The notes: a model not told the origin generated them from the sequence alone. Numbered from the stretch's first letter, positions 37,166-47,397 are shown. The stretch is DNA of 64,000 nucleotides from a bacterium SCSIO 12844 (GCA_024397935.1 CP073743.1:930001-994000), one strand, 5' to 3'. Numbers and translations are program-made.

Positions 37166-38062
37166 ATGTTCGTTACAAATAATCTTGGGCAATGTCAGGG
37201 CTTTACTGGCAGTCAGCGTGTAGTTAGTGTCGGCTGTGCTGATAATGACTATGCTATTTTTCAAACAAACGCCATTAGTTATTGTGTTGGTATTGGTATC
37301 ATTGTAAAAAGCAATGATAATCTGGTAAAGCAAATTTCATTACATCACTCAATTAGTGAGCATGGTTTTAATGAAGATAGTAAAATTTTACTTAATGAAT
37401 ATAATCAAATGTTATCTGTAGATAGAAACATTGTTTTAAAAGCAGGGTCAGATGAATCTTATTATAATGATGGTAGATATTTTGCTTGTTCATTCGTAGA
37501 GATGTTAAACTCTACGAATGATGATGATAATGTCTCAGTTATGCTGCAAATTGGAGATAATTATGAAATCAGCTTAATTTTGGATGATTTAGAACCATGG
37601 TTTAAAGCTTATCAAGAAATAAGGAATATAAAGTTAAATGTAAATATTACCCAAGTTGATAATCCTGATCATGTCGGTTATTTTGCAATTGATAGTAATG
37701 CTAAAGTCTATATTAATCATGAAGATTATAATAATGCACTTTTGATGCCAAAAGCAAAAGCTTGCATTGAAAATATAAATGATTTAATCAAAGATAAAGA
37801 AGCGATTAAAGAAATAGTTCCTTCAAAAGTTTTATTAATCGATGAAATGTTAACTGGAGCCTGTGAGGAGTTACAAGAAGCTATTATATCTAAAGATACT
37901 GCTTCTTTATCATCTGCACTAGAAAACTATGATAATACTTTCAAGCAACTTCTTAATTTACTTGATAATAAAGAAAATCAACAAGAAGCACCATACCCGT
38001 TTCATAATAGCGAGCTAGAGGTATCACAAAAAAATAGCCAATTGAACAGTAGTTCATTTTAA
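37166..38062 (+). CDS. Hypothetical protein with CheD/CNF-like Cys-His N-terminal segment
   Basis: Unrecognised 298-residue protein, no signal peptide. Residues 35-64 read ISYCVGIGIIV then a loop and ISLHHSI, resembling the GSCV ... H pattern of CheD/CNF-type glutamine deamidases, with C40 and H60. The C-terminal 60 residues are polar and Ser/Gln-rich. The ribosome site is a run of seven G (37151-37157). The coding sequence contains a perfect 12-bp hairpin at 37490-37521. A weaker relative may be the protein at 42748-43608. Confidence 0.65.
   Translation: MFVTNNLGQCQGFTGSQRVVSVGCADNDYAIFQTNAISYCVGIGIIVKSNDNLVKQISLHHSISEHGFNEDSKILLNEYNQMLSVDRNIVLKAGSDESYYNDGRYFACSFVEMLNSTNDDDNVSVMLQIGDNYEISLILDDLEPWFKAYQEIRNIKLNVNITQVDNPDHVGYFAIDSNAKVYINHEDYNNALLMPKAKACIENINDLIKDKEAIKEIVPSKVLLIDEMLTGACEELQEAIISKDTASLSSALENYDNTFKQLLNLLDNKENQQEAPYPFHNSELEVSQKNSQLNSSSF
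37490..37521 (+). repeat. Perfect 12-bp intragenic inverted repeat
   Basis: TCATTCGTAGAG (37490-37501) and its exact reverse complement (37510-37521) flank an 8-base loop within the Cys-His protein gene. RNA from either strand would form a strong hairpin. No T-run follows, so it is not a standard terminator. Confidence 0.85.
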
Positions 38063-38132
38063 TTAATATTATAAAAATTAACCAGTAATATATAAACCAC
38101 ATTTGTCTACAAAATCCTTCACTCTTAAAGCA

Positions 38133-38163
38133 TTTACAGATAGAATCAAAATTTGCATATAAT
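38133..38163 (+). promoter_or_regulatory. Candidate promoter of the arginine operon
   Basis: TTTACA (38133-38138) and consensus TATAAT (38158-38163) with 19-base spacing, about 95 bases before arcA. An AT-rich leader follows. Confidence 0.4.
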
Positions 38164-38256
38164 AATCTGTCTTTAAATTGACAAAATATTAGACAAATTA
38201 AAATAGAACTTTCATTTCTACGCGTTAAACAATAAACTTTTTAAGGAACTTACAAA

Positions 38257-39549
38257 GTGACTATTGATATACAAGGCAAACAGATGGCATCTCATGTAAA
38301 GAATATAGAGAATAAGACAATTTCATCTCCTATTGATATTCAAATAACAAGCGAGATAGCAAAACTTAAGTGTGTATTATTAAGAAGGCCTGCAAATGAG
38401 TTAAATAATTTAACCCCTGAGATGTTAGATCAATTATTATTTGATGACATTCCGTTTTTAGAGAATGCTCAATTAGAACATGATGCATTTGCGCAAACAT
38501 TAGAAGATTTGGGTGTAAATGTTGTTTATTTGGAAAAATTAGTTGGTGATGTATTAAGTGATAAAGCACTCAATATTGAGTTTATTCATCGGTTTTTGAA
38601 AGTATCAAATATCACCGAACCAAAATTAATTAATGCATTAACAGAATATTTAAGTGATTATTCAGGCCAAACGTTATGCCAAAAGCTAATGGCAGGTCTT
38701 AAAAAAACCGAGTTAGATTATTATGATACAAGTTTAAGTGGCCAAGTAAATGTAACGGATTTATTTTGGTTACAGCCAATTCCAAACTTATATTTTACTC
38801 GAGATCCAGCAACAAGTTTTGGAAATATGATATCTTTAAATAAAATGTCTACTAAGACACGTCAACGAGAAAGCCTATTTATTGAAAGTATTTTTAAGCA
38901 CCACCCACAATATAAACATAATAAATTACTTGATATGAATAATGCAAAAGCATCAATTGAAGGCGGTGATATTTTAGTATTGGATGAAACAACTTTAGCA
39001 ATTGGTGTCTCTCAAAGAACCGATACACAGGCAATTGAAAATTTATGTCAGGAACTTTTTTATAACTTAGACTATCAAAACCATCATAAAATAAAGAAAG
39101 TATTGGCATTTCATATACCATCTTCTCGAGCATTTATGCATTTGGATACGGTATTAACACAAGTTGATGCAAATAAACTAATCATGCATCAAGGTGTTGC
39201 AGAAGAAACAAAAGTTTATAAGTTAACACCATCTAAACATAAAGGGCTTACTTGTAGGCTTTTAACTGGTTCTGTTGAAAGTATTTTATCTGCGGAATTA
39301 GATAAAGATATTCAAATTATTTATTGTGGTGGGCGAGATAGTATTACTGGTTCTAGGGAGCAATGGAGTGATGGCGCAAATACATTAGCAGTAGCGCCAG
39401 GTGAGGTACTTGTTTACCAAAGAAATCAAAAGACCAATCAAATATTAGAAAATTTTGGAATTAAAGTGCATAAAATACCATGCTCAGAACTTTCTCGAGG
39501 ACGAGGTGGGCCTAGATGTATGTCTATGCCACTAGTTAGATCAATATAA
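38257..39549 (+). CDS. arcA: Arginine deiminase
   Basis: Cytoplasmic enzyme converting arginine to citrulline and ammonia. Catalytic features: FTRDPATSFG (Asp), EGGDIL (Glu), FMHLDTVLT (His and Asp) and the nucleophilic Cys in the terminal GGPRCMSMPL. At 430 residues it is slightly longer than usual because of an N-terminal extension. The start is a GTG with AAGGA at a suitable distance; ATG at 38284 is an alternative. arcB, arcC and arcD are not adjacent; instead a CtlX-like gene follows. Confidence 0.94.
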   Translation: MTIDIQGKQMASHVKNIENKTISSPIDIQITSEIAKLKCVLLRRPANELNNLTPEMLDQLLFDDIPFLENAQLEHDAFAQTLEDLGVNVVYLEKLVGDVLSDKALNIEFIHRFLKVSNITEPKLINALTEYLSDYSGQTLCQKLMAGLKKTELDYYDTSLSGQVNVTDLFWLQPIPNLYFTRDPATSFGNMISLNKMSTKTRQRESLFIESIFKHHPQYKHNKLLDMNNAKASIEGGDILVLDETTLAIGVSQRTDTQAIENLCQELFYNLDYQNHHKIKKVLAFHIPSSRAFMHLDTVLTQVDANKLIMHQGVAEETKVYKLTPSKHKGLTCRLLTGSVESILSAELDKDIQIIYCGGRDSITGSREQWSDGANTLAVAPGEVLVYQRNQKTNQILENFGIKVHKIPCSELSRGRGGPRCMSMPLVRSI

Positions 39550-39562
39550 TAAGGTGCTAGCT

Positions 39563-40477
39563 ATGGACTTTATTGCTAATACTGTTGTTATGGTGGAACC
39601 TAAGCATTTTGCTTTTAATTCACAAACAGCTTCAAATAATGTATTTCAACATGATGTAGATGAAACTGATCTTGTTGCGAAAGCAACAAAAGAGTTTAAG
39701 CAAATGGTCAGTCAAATACGTGCAGTTGGTATTGATGTGATTGTATTAACTTCACCAAAAGAAAAAACACCGGATGCTGTTTTTCCAAATAATTGGTTTA
39801 GTACGCACTTAATTGATAATGAACCTTATTTATTTATTTATCCGATGTTTTCAGCCAATCGCCAAGCTGAAGTGCAGGTAGCATTATTAGAAAAAGCTTT
39901 ATTAGAGCATACCAATAAACAATATAAGATCATTGATTTTAGAGAAAATTCAAACAATATAGCTTTAGAAGGAACTGGTGTTTTTGTATTTGATCATGCA
40001 AAAAAGCATGCTTTTTTATCATTATCTGAAAGGGCAGATCTTACATTAGCTGAACGAGTAGTTGCTAAGCTTGGTTATAAACTGGTTTCATTTACAAGTG
40101 TTGATCAAAAAAATAGAGCAATTTATCATACCAATGTGATGATGAGTATTGGGGATAAACTGGCATTTGTCTGTTTAGAGGCAATTTACTCTGAGCAAGA
40201 ACGTGCAATGGTTAAATCAACTTTAAATCAGCTTGATAAAGTAATAATAGAATTAAGTTATAAACAGATGTATCAAATGACTGCTAATGTACTTGAGCTA
40301 AAAAATAATCAAAACCAGCATTTTTTATTATTATCAAAGTGTGCGGATAATGCTTTAGAAGAAAGTCAAAAGGAAGTAATTGATCAGTATTGTGTGCGTG
40401 TACCCTGTGATATACCAACAATTGAAACTGTTGGTGGTGGAAGTGTTCGCTGTATGTTAGCAGAAATTTTTTACTAA
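39563..40477 (+). CDS. ctlX: CtlX-type citrulline/amidinotransferase-fold hydrolase
   Basis: Member of the guanidino-group-modifying (pentein) superfamily, about 304 residues. Family marks: VFPNNWFSTH near residue 75, GTGVFVFDH, YHTNVMMSIG (catalytic His) and terminal SVRCMLAEIF (catalytic Cys). CtlX proteins have been proposed to use citrulline downstream of arginine deiminase. AAGG at 39551-39554 fixes the ATG at 39563; the GTG at 39554 is too close. It follows arcA by 13 bases. Confidence 0.82.
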   Translation: MDFIANTVVMVEPKHFAFNSQTASNNVFQHDVDETDLVAKATKEFKQMVSQIRAVGIDVIVLTSPKEKTPDAVFPNNWFSTHLIDNEPYLFIYPMFSANRQAEVQVALLEKALLEHTNKQYKIIDFRENSNNIALEGTGVFVFDHAKKHAFLSLSERADLTLAERVVAKLGYKLVSFTSVDQKNRAIYHTNVMMSIGDKLAFVCLEAIYSEQERAMVKSTLNQLDKVIIELSYKQMYQMTANVLELKNNQNQHFLLLSKCADNALEESQKEVIDQYCVRVPCDIPTIETVGGGSVRCMLAEIFY

Positions 40478-40530
40478 ATAGCTTTTAAGTTTTGATATAA
40501 TCATAAAAAACCACAATAGGGAATGTGTAG

Positions 40531-41364
40531 ATGAACCAGGTTGCTGTCATTCAAATGACTTCTTCAGAATCTATTGGTTTAAACTTAATTAAGGCGAAAG
40601 AATATATTATAGAGGCATATGAATCTGGTGCAAAGTTGGTTGTATTGCCAGAATTTTTTGCTTGTTTTTCACAAAATAATGACTTTATTACAGCAGTTAA
40701 AGAACCATTAGGTAGTGGTAGGATTCAAGATTTTATCTCTGAAATGGCAAATAAGTATAATTTATGGATTGCAGGCGGTTCTTTGGCAATTGCAGATGAC
40801 GATGATAATCAGCGTGCTTATAATACTTGTATTTTGTGGGACAATGAGGGCCAGAGACGAGCAGTTTATCGTAAAATGCACTTATTCGATGTAACCATTG
40901 GAGATGATGAAACGTATAATGAATCAGCACGTTATCTAAAAGGCGATGCGCCTTGTATTGTTGATACACCAATTGGTCGTATAGGTATTGCAATATGTTA
41001 TGATTTAAGGTTTCCAGAAATATTTAGGCTAATGTCTGAACAAGGTGCTGAAATTATTTTATTACCAGCAGCGTTTACTTATACGACAGGGCAAAAGCAT
41101 TGGGAAATTTTATTAAGAGCAAGAGCAATTGAAAATCAATGCTATCTGTTAGCCAGTGATCAAGTTGGTTTTCATGATAATGATAAAGTTCGTACCTTTG
41201 GTCATAGTATGATTATTAACCCTTGGGGTGAAGTTTTAGCAAAAAGAGAAACCGGCGAGGGTGTTATTTTATCTGAAATTAATTTAAACTATCTCAACAT
41301 GTTGCGCCAGCAATTTCCTGTTTTAGCGCATAAAAGAATAAAATTTGATTATAAAACAGAATAA
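40531..41364 (+). CDS. Carbon-nitrogen hydrolase (Nit/nitrilase family)
   Basis: Amidase-type enzyme, 277 residues, with the Glu-Lys-Cys triad: LPEFFA, YRKMHLFD and AICYDLRFPE. The sequence is closest in style to the Nit deaminated-glutathione amidases of proteobacteria. Its position after arcA-ctlX suggests an alternative: a citrulline ureidase of the kind reported from Francisella, which is also a carbon-nitrogen hydrolase. Sequence alone does not decide. Confidence 0.85.
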   Translation: MNQVAVIQMTSSESIGLNLIKAKEYIIEAYESGAKLVVLPEFFACFSQNNDFITAVKEPLGSGRIQDFISEMANKYNLWIAGGSLAIADDDDNQRAYNTCILWDNEGQRRAVYRKMHLFDVTIGDDETYNESARYLKGDAPCIVDTPIGRIGIAICYDLRFPEIFRLMSEQGAEIILLPAAFTYTTGQKHWEILLRARAIENQCYLLASDQVGFHDNDKVRTFGHSMIINPWGEVLAKRETGEGVILSEINLNYLNMLRQQFPVLAHKRIKFDYKTE

Positions 41365-41410
41365 TAGTTGAATAATTAGATACGTATTAAAAAGATAAAG
41401 AGAAGTGATT

Positions 41411-42739
41411 ATGCAAAATGTTGCACCGAAGATTGGTTTTGTAAGTCTTGGTTGTCCTAAAAATTTAGTAGATTCTGAGCGAATAATGACACAGTTACGA
41501 GTTGATGGCTACCAAATATCAGGTTCATATGAAGATGCGGATATGGTAGTTGTTAATACCTGTGGTTTTATTAATGATGCAGTTAAAGAGTCCTTAGATA
41601 CAATTGGGGAAGCGTTAAGAGAAAATGGTAAAGTTTTAGTAACAGGTTGTTTAGGCTCACGGGATAATACAATATTAGAGCAATATCCAAATGTACTAGG
41701 TGTAACAGGCGCACATGCTTATGATGAAGTTGTTGGCAGTGTACGTGAATATTTTCCAATTGCGCGCGCGCAGTTTGATTCATTAGTGCCTGAAGAAGGC
41801 ATTAAATTAACACCAAGACATTATGCGTATTTGAAAATCTCTGAAGGGTGTAATAATAAATGCACTTTTTGCATTATTCCTGATATGCGTGGAAAGCTCG
41901 ACTCACGTCCATTAGATGATGTGATGAAAGAAGCTGAACGTTTAGCAAAAGCAGGCGTTAAAGAATTACTTGTAATTTCACAAGATACCAGTGCTTATGG
42001 TGTTGATTTAAAATATAAAGAAGTGAACTGGCAAGGCCAAACTTATCAAAGTCGTTTAGCTGATTTAGCAAAAGCATTAGGTGAATTAGGAATTTGGGTA
42101 CGTTTTCATTATGTTTATCCGTATCCACATGTCGATCATATTATCCCCTTAATGGCAGAAGGAAAAGTATTACCTTATTTAGATATTCCATTTCAGCATG
42201 CCAATCAGCGCATTTTAAAACTCATGAAACGCCCAGCGAATGCGGTGAATACATTAAATAGGATTAAAACTTGGCGAGCTATTTGTCCAGAGTTAGCAAT
42301 ACGTAGTACTTTTATTGTTGGATTTCCAGGAGAAAGTGATGATGAGTTTGAGGAGTTATTAGATTTCTTATATGAGGCTCAATTAGATCGAGTTGGTTGT
42401 TTTGCTTATTCTGATGTTGATGGTGCTAAAGCAAATCACTTAAAAGATCATATTCCTGAAGAAATCAAACAAGAGCGTTTGGCACGTTTTCATCAAGTTC
42501 AAGCACAAATTAGTGCAGAGAAGTTAAGACTAAAGGTTGGTAGCACACAGCAAATTATTATCGATGAAGTGAATAAAGAAGAAGGTATTTTAATTGGCAG
42601 AACCAAAGCAGATGCGCCTGAAGTCGATGGTATTGTTGCAGTGAATATTGATGCAAATGTTCAATTACATCCAGGTATGTTTACTACAGTTAAAATTACT
42701 GAAACCGATGACTATGATTTAGGTGGACAGTTAATTTAA
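41411..42739 (+). CDS. rimO: Ribosomal protein S12 methylthiotransferase RimO
   Basis: Radical-SAM enzyme that methylthiolates an aspartate of ribosomal protein S12. The N-terminal UPF0004 domain ([15 protein letters not shown] with Cys ligands, NTCGF, VTGCLG), radical SAM motif CNNKCTFC, and a C-terminal TRAM domain are in order. 442 residues is normal. The ATG at 41411 is preferred over the GTG at 41405 because of ribosome-site spacing (AGAGAAG). Confidence 0.96.
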   Translation: MQNVAPKIGFVSLGCPKNLVDSERIMTQLRVDGYQISGSYEDADMVVVNTCGFINDAVKESLDTIGEALRENGKVLVTGCLGSRDNTILEQYPNVLGVTGAHAYDEVVGSVREYFPIARAQFDSLVPEEGIKLTPRHYAYLKISEGCNNKCTFCIIPDMRGKLDSRPLDDVMKEAERLAKAGVKELLVISQDTSAYGVDLKYKEVNWQGQTYQSRLADLAKALGELGIWVRFHYVYPYPHVDHIIPLMAEGKVLPYLDIPFQHANQRILKLMKRPANAVNTLNRIKTWRAICPELAIRSTFIVGFPGESDDEFEELLDFLYEAQLDRVGCFAYSDVDGAKANHLKDHIPEEIKQERLARFHQVQAQISAEKLRLKVGSTQQIIIDEVNKEEGILIGRTKADAPEVDGIVAVNIDANVQLHPGMFTTVKITETDDYDLGGQLI

Positions 42740-42747
42740 ATTGAAGC

Positions 42748-43608
42748 TTAAATACATTTCTGATTTTCAGCTTGAAAATTAGGTGTTTGGTGCATATTTT
42801 CTTGTTGATAAAATAAATGTGGGTTATCAGGCCTTTGAGTGGGTAAAAATGGTAGATTAAGCTGTAGTTTTGCATCAAGGAGTTCTATTTTCATTTTCTC
42901 AGAAACAGGTAAACTGAATCTTTGCAAAGTATCTTCTAGATCAATTAATACATGCTGTAGGTTATTAATATTTGGTTGATCAATTTGCATTAATTTTTCA
43001 TGAAGTGTTGATAACTCACTATGCATCTCAACTTGATTAGCATCAATATCTTTAAGCTGAGCCAATATAATATGTGATAGCTTATCTTTAAGTTCAGCAT
43101 TAAACTGTTTATTAAATTCAGCAGACATAGTTTGGATTGCAGGTAAAGGTTTGAATTTATCAAGCAAAATATCAGATTTATCATTTCCAAAATCAGTTTT
43201 TTCATCTGTAAATTGAATCTTTATTGGAGTTTGATCTAAGTAGATATTAGCACATGGGCAGCCGTCAGTGTTGTTATATTGAATAGTAACTTGAGTGTTA
43301 AGTGATTGATTAATTTTATCTATGTCACTAGTGTTTGAGTCGTCTAAGTCTTCATGTCCAGTATAGTAGTATGCCTGAATACTGCCAAGTTGGGAATTTT
43401 TAGCAATTGTTTCTAGGTGTTGCTTAGCAGAGTTATTTAGGTTTCCTGAGTTTAAATGATTAGCGTAGACAAATGATTCACCCTCTAAAGTTGTATATTT
43501 TACTACCAATGCTGCACATGTTAGTAATGGGCCGACTTCTATTTGATCAAACATTTGATCATCTAAAGATATATTACATGATCTGCTGACATTTAAGCTG
43601 ATTTTCAT
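42748..43608 (-). CDS. Hypothetical protein, possible relative of the 37-kb Cys-His protein
   Basis: Unrecognised 286-residue protein, no signal peptide. Near the N-terminus LLTCAALVVKY is followed by SFVYANHLN, placing C31 and H51 exactly 20 apart, the same spacing as C40-H60 of the protein at 37166-38062, in a similar strand-loop-strand setting. Residues 155-250 are helical, and the tail is Gln/Asn/Pro-rich. It converges with rimO by eight bases. Confidence 0.6.
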   Translation of the reverse strand: MKISLNVSRSCNISLDDQMFDQIEVGPLLTCAALVVKYTTLEGESFVYANHLNSGNLNNSAKQHLETIAKNSQLGSIQAYYYTGHEDLDDSNTSDIDKINQSLNTQVTIQYNNTDGCPCANIYLDQTPIKIQFTDEKTDFGNDKSDILLDKFKPLPAIQTMSAEFNKQFNAELKDKLSHIILAQLKDIDANQVEMHSELSTLHEKLMQIDQPNINNLQHVLIDLEDTLQRFSLPVSEKMKIELLDAKLQLNLPFLPTQRPDNPHLFYQQENMHQTPNFQAENQKCI

Positions 43609-43749
43609 ATGGTGAATATCCTGTCAAGATTAGTTACATTAAATATAAATAATCAAACATAACAAAGTCAAAGCTGTAAATCAAGGATAAGATATTTTAT
43701 GAAACTTATTGCCCATAAAGCATGAATATAGAAAAAAATTTAAATTGAT

Positions 43750-45117
43750 TTAGCTTTTCCACACAATATTTTGAGATTTATAAGCCCAGCGCAAGTATAA
43801 AATAACGGCACCAATAAACATCATAATAATGCCTGCAATACTAATGCCAATTAGGCCTAGATTAAATGTAAAGCAGAAAATATAAGCTAAAGGGATACAA
43901 ATAACCCAAGCGTTAATAATGCTTACAATCATTGGAAAGTGAACATCTAAGATGCCTCGAAGACTACCAACTTTTACTTCAATAATGGTATCTAAAAATA
44001 ATCTTGAGCCAGTTAGAATAAGGATAGTACTTGCTAAATGCATTAACTCAGGTGTAAAGTCATGATCAGTTCCAGCATAAAATAAAATAAGCTTATCAGG
44101 GAAGATAGTAAATAAAAGCATAACAACCAATGCAAAGAAAAGCCCAATAACTAGAATTGTATTTCCATAGCGTTTGATATCAGAAACATTTTTAGCACCA
44201 TAAGATTGTGCAACTAAAATTGAGCTTGTTTGTGATAACGCTAAAATAGGCACAACGAGTAATAAGAAATATTGATTAACAACTTGTTGAATGGCAAGGT
44301 CATTATTACCTAACCAACCAATCATAAATGTAATGGCTAAAAAGCTTAAGATATCACTTGCTGATTGAAGTGCAATAGGTAGGCCAATTTTAAGCATCTG
44401 TTGGATCTGAGATAATTGAATAATTTCAAAGCTTGTCAATAGATTAAATTGATAAAAATATGAATTACTAAAAAGATAAGTTGCATAAATAATAACTGAT
44501 AATAACCCCCAAATTGTTGTAGATAATGCAAGGCCTGATATGCCTAATTTAGGTAAGCCAAAGTGTCCATAAATCAACCCATAAGCTAAGATGGTGGTAA
44601 CGATTAAACTTAAAAAACTCATCAAAACAATCAATCGTTTACGATCGACTGCTATCAAAAACTGTTGAAAAACAAATACACACATAAATAAGGGTGCTGC
44701 AAGCATAAATACAGTAAAATATTGCTGTGCCAACATGACAGAAGATTCGGGCTGTCCTAAACATAGTAATATCTTATCTGCATTATATAAAATAACATCA
44801 ATAACAACGCTTAAACCAAGTGCGATAACAATACCATTTCTAAAACATTTACCCGCATTTTCATTTTCTTTAGCACCAAATGCTTTAGCCGCTAAAATAC
44901 CAACAGCTGTAATTAATGATGCGCCAATAACAAAAATTAGTGCTTGAATTGGTGTAATTAGCGCACTGGCAGCTAACTGATCATGTCCAAGATGAGCAAC
45001 CATTAGCATGCCAATGAATGCTGATATCATTTGAACAAATCGTGTCATACCAACAGATAAACTAACTTGAAAGCTTTTTTTAATAATTTGATTTAAAGGT
45101 GTTTGTGATAATTGCAT
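43750..45117 (-). CDS. MATE family multidrug/sodium exporter
   Basis: Inner-membrane antiporter of 455 residues with about 12 hydrophobic segments in two homologous halves. Typical stretches are VGMTRFVQMISAFIGMLMVAHLG near the N-terminus and the FGAKENENAGKCFRNG loop, mirrored by AQSYGAKNVSDIKRYG in the second half. The substrate is unknown. Upstream, CATAGCAT (45129-45136) and ATGCTATG (45171-45178) form an inverted pair that could be an operator. Confidence 0.88.
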   Translation of the reverse strand: MQLSQTPLNQIIKKSFQVSLSVGMTRFVQMISAFIGMLMVAHLGHDQLAASALITPIQALIFVIGASLITAVGILAAKAFGAKENENAGKCFRNGIVIALGLSVVIDVILYNADKILLCLGQPESSVMLAQQYFTVFMLAAPLFMCVFVFQQFLIAVDRKRLIVLMSFLSLIVTTILAYGLIYGHFGLPKLGISGLALSTTIWGLLSVIIYATYLFSNSYFYQFNLLTSFEIIQLSQIQQMLKIGLPIALQSASDILSFLAITFMIGWLGNNDLAIQQVVNQYFLLLVVPILALSQTSSILVAQSYGAKNVSDIKRYGNTILVIGLFFALVVMLLFTIFPDKLILFYAGTDHDFTPELMHLASTILILTGSRLFLDTIIEVKVGSLRGILDVHFPMIVSIINAWVICIPLAYIFCFTFNLGLIGISIAGIIMMFIGAVILYLRWAYKSQNIVWKS

Positions 45118-45278
45118 AAAGTAAACCTCATAGCATTAGAGTCATTGTGAAAATCATAGTTTTAAGTTTTATGCTATGTTGTTCATCTTCAGTGTATGCC
45201 TTTTAGTTATTAAATAATGATAATTATGAATGAATTCTATAGTAGAACTAATAAGAAAATCAAGCTTTAAAATCAAAA

Positions 45279-45632
45279 CTAATCGTTTATCCAGTTAATT
45301 GCTCGTTCCATGTCATCTTCAGAAAAATATTTCATATCAGCATAAACAAATATAGAGAATAATTTACTAAGCATTTCTTGCCATATATCTTCGCCAACGA
45401 TGGCAATTTTTTGAAAATCTTTTCGGTGTTTAATGCCAGTGATAAAGTCATCCCAAGCAGCTTGTAATTCCCAGCCATTAAAGTTAGTTACTTCTAGTAA
45501 AAGGCGAAGTTTTCCATACTTTGTAATGGCATCTTCAAGCGTTGGAATCAAAAATTGAATATAATCTTCGTGAGTTAATTTACCACTAACGCTGATATGT
45601 AAATACTTTCCGTTATCAATAACATTAAACAT
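45279..45632 (-). CDS. SpoIIAA-like / STAS-related protein
   Basis: A 117-residue protein resembling the SpoIIAA-like family (alpha/beta fold related to STAS domains). Signs are the opening YLHISVSGKLTHEDY, LLLEVTNFNGWELQAAWDD, and KIAIVGEDIWQEML. Members are small cytoplasmic proteins of unclear function, possibly lipid-binding. It stands alone. Confidence 0.75.
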   Translation of the reverse strand: MFNVIDNGKYLHISVSGKLTHEDYIQFLIPTLEDAITKYGKLRLLLEVTNFNGWELQAAWDDFITGIKHRKDFQKIAIVGEDIWQEMLSKLFSIFVYADMKYFSEDDMERAINWIND

Positions 45633-45710
45633 GATTTAATAGCCTGTCAGTTTATAATATATTAATTATAAAGGTGCTTAATGAATATTTTAGTTGAAGA
45701 TATTAGTATT

Positions 45711-46292
45711 TTAAATCACTAACTCATCATTACATAATCTACGAATGACTTCAGGGTATAATTGATACTCTAATTCTTTGATACGACTCTCAAGAGAAGT
45801 AATTGTATCATCTTTATTAATTGCAAGCTTTGCTTGTGCTATTACTGTACCAGCATCAAGTGCTTCAGTAACGATATGAACGGATGTTCCATGCTCTTTA
45901 TCTTTATTTTCAAGCGCCTGTTTATGCGTATGTAAGCCTTTGTATTTAGGTAATAGCGATGGATGAATATTAATGATTTTATTTTTAAAAGCTTGAATAA
46001 AGTGAGGTGTTAATATACGCATAAATCCAGCTAAGATAATAAAATCAGGCTTATAGGGTAAGATTGCTTTAATTAATGCTTGATCATAGTTTTCTCTAGT
46101 TGAATAGTCTTTGTGAGATAAATAAATTGCCGCTATTTGATGATTTTTAGCGCGAATTAAGGAGTAACTATCTTTATTAGAGATAACAGCTTGAATATTA
46201 GCAGAAATAATACCTTGCTCTATTTGGTTAATAATTGCTTGAAGATTGCTGCCATTACCAGATGTTAGAACAATTAACTTTTTTTTAGTCAT
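45711..46292 (-). CDS. purN: Phosphoribosylglycinamide formyltransferase
   Basis: Third step of de novo purine synthesis, adding a formyl group from 10-formyl-THF to GAR. Motifs: [37 protein letters not shown] (catalytic Asn/His) and the Asp in [12 protein letters not shown] start at the ATG at 46292, which overlaps the purM stop by eight bases; the frame extends upstream within purM. 193 residues is normal. Confidence 0.95.
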   Translation of the reverse strand: MTKKKLIVLTSGNGSNLQAIINQIEQGIISANIQAVISNKDSYSLIRAKNHQIAAIYLSHKDYSTRENYDQALIKAILPYKPDFIILAGFMRILTPHFIQAFKNKIINIHPSLLPKYKGLHTHKQALENKDKEHGTSVHIVTEALDAGTVIAQAKLAINKDDTITSLESRIKELEYQLYPEVIRRLCNDELVI

Positions 46293-47325
46293 AATGATAA
46301 ATAACTTCAGGTATTTGCTGTTCTGATTGCTCAATATGACCAATTTGCCAAACAGTTTCTCCTAAGCTTGCGGCAGTATCAATAATTGCTGAAGCTTCAT
46401 CTTCTGGAACACATAAAATCATGCCAACGCCACAGTTAAACGTTTTTAACATTTCATTCGTTTCAATATTACCCTTATCTTTTAACCACTGAAAAATACC
46501 AGGTAATTGAAAACTAGATAAATCAATCTCAGCATTGAGATAGTCAGGTAAAACTCGAGGTAAATTTTCGGTAATGCCCCCACCTGTGATATGTGCAACA
46601 CCTTTAATAGTATGTTTTTTAATTAATTCTAAAATGCTATTAACATAGATTCTAGTTGGCTTTAATAAAGTGTCACCTAAGGTTGTGTTTTCAAAAGTTT
46701 CAGATAAATCAGCATTGGAATATTCGATAACCTTTCTAACTAAAGAGTAACCATTTGAGTGAATGCCTGAGGCGCTCAGTGCAATTAATGTATCACCTGG
46801 TTGAATATACTGCCCTGATATAATCTCATCTTTTTCAACAATACCAACACAAAACCCAGCTAAATCATAATCATCTTTAGCGTACATCCCAGGCATCTCA
46901 GCCGTTTCACCACCAACTAATGAGCAGTTTGCTTGATGACAACCCTCGGCAATACCTTTGATTACTGACTCAGCCGTATTAACATCGAGTTGACCTGTTG
47001 CATAATAGTCTAGAAAAAATAAAGGCTCAGCACCTGTAACGATTAAGTCATTAACACACATTGCAACTAAATCAATACCGATTGAACCATGTTTATTAAG
47101 TTCTAGTGCTAGCTTTAGCTTTGTGCCAACGCCATCAGTGCCTGAGACTAAAACAGGGTTTTGATATTTATTTAATGGTAATTCAAATAAAGCACCAAAT
47201 CCGCCAAGCCCAGTTAAAACTTCTTTTCTATGCGTTGCTTTAGCATATTGACCGATGCGTTTAACAAGTGTATTACCAGCATCAATATCAACACCAGCTT
47301 CTTTATAACTTAATGACTGACTCAT
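46285..47325 (-). CDS. purM: Phosphoribosylformylglycinamidine cyclo-ligase
   Basis: Fifth step of purine synthesis (AIR synthetase). Typical stretches: [56 protein letters not shown] and [15 protein letters not shown]. 346 residues, full length. It is coupled to purN by overlap. Confidence 0.97.
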   Translation of the reverse strand: MSQSLSYKEAGVDIDAGNTLVKRIGQYAKATHRKEVLTGLGGFGALFELPLNKYQNPVLVSGTDGVGTKLKLALELNKHGSIGIDLVAMCVNDLIVTGAEPLFFLDYYATGQLDVNTAESVIKGIAEGCHQANCSLVGGETAEMPGMYAKDDYDLAGFCVGIVEKDEIISGQYIQPGDTLIALSASGIHSNGYSLVRKVIEYSNADLSETFENTTLGDTLLKPTRIYVNSILELIKKHTIKGVAHITGGGITENLPRVLPDYLNAEIDLSSFQLPGIFQWLKDKGNIETNEMLKTFNCGVGMILCVPEDEASAIIDTAASLGETVWQIGHIEQSEQQIPEVIYHYD

Positions 47326-47397
47326 AATATATCTTTTAAACTTAGACTTTATTTTGTGTGGTCTTATTGTATCGAAAAGATAAATTACTTACCAGGT

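Noticed and set aside
45681-45722. A 13-codon plus-strand frame with AAGGTG ribosome-like site before ATG
   Set aside because: Very short, overlaps the end of purN, and shows no signal or family; probably chance or a trace of an old gene.
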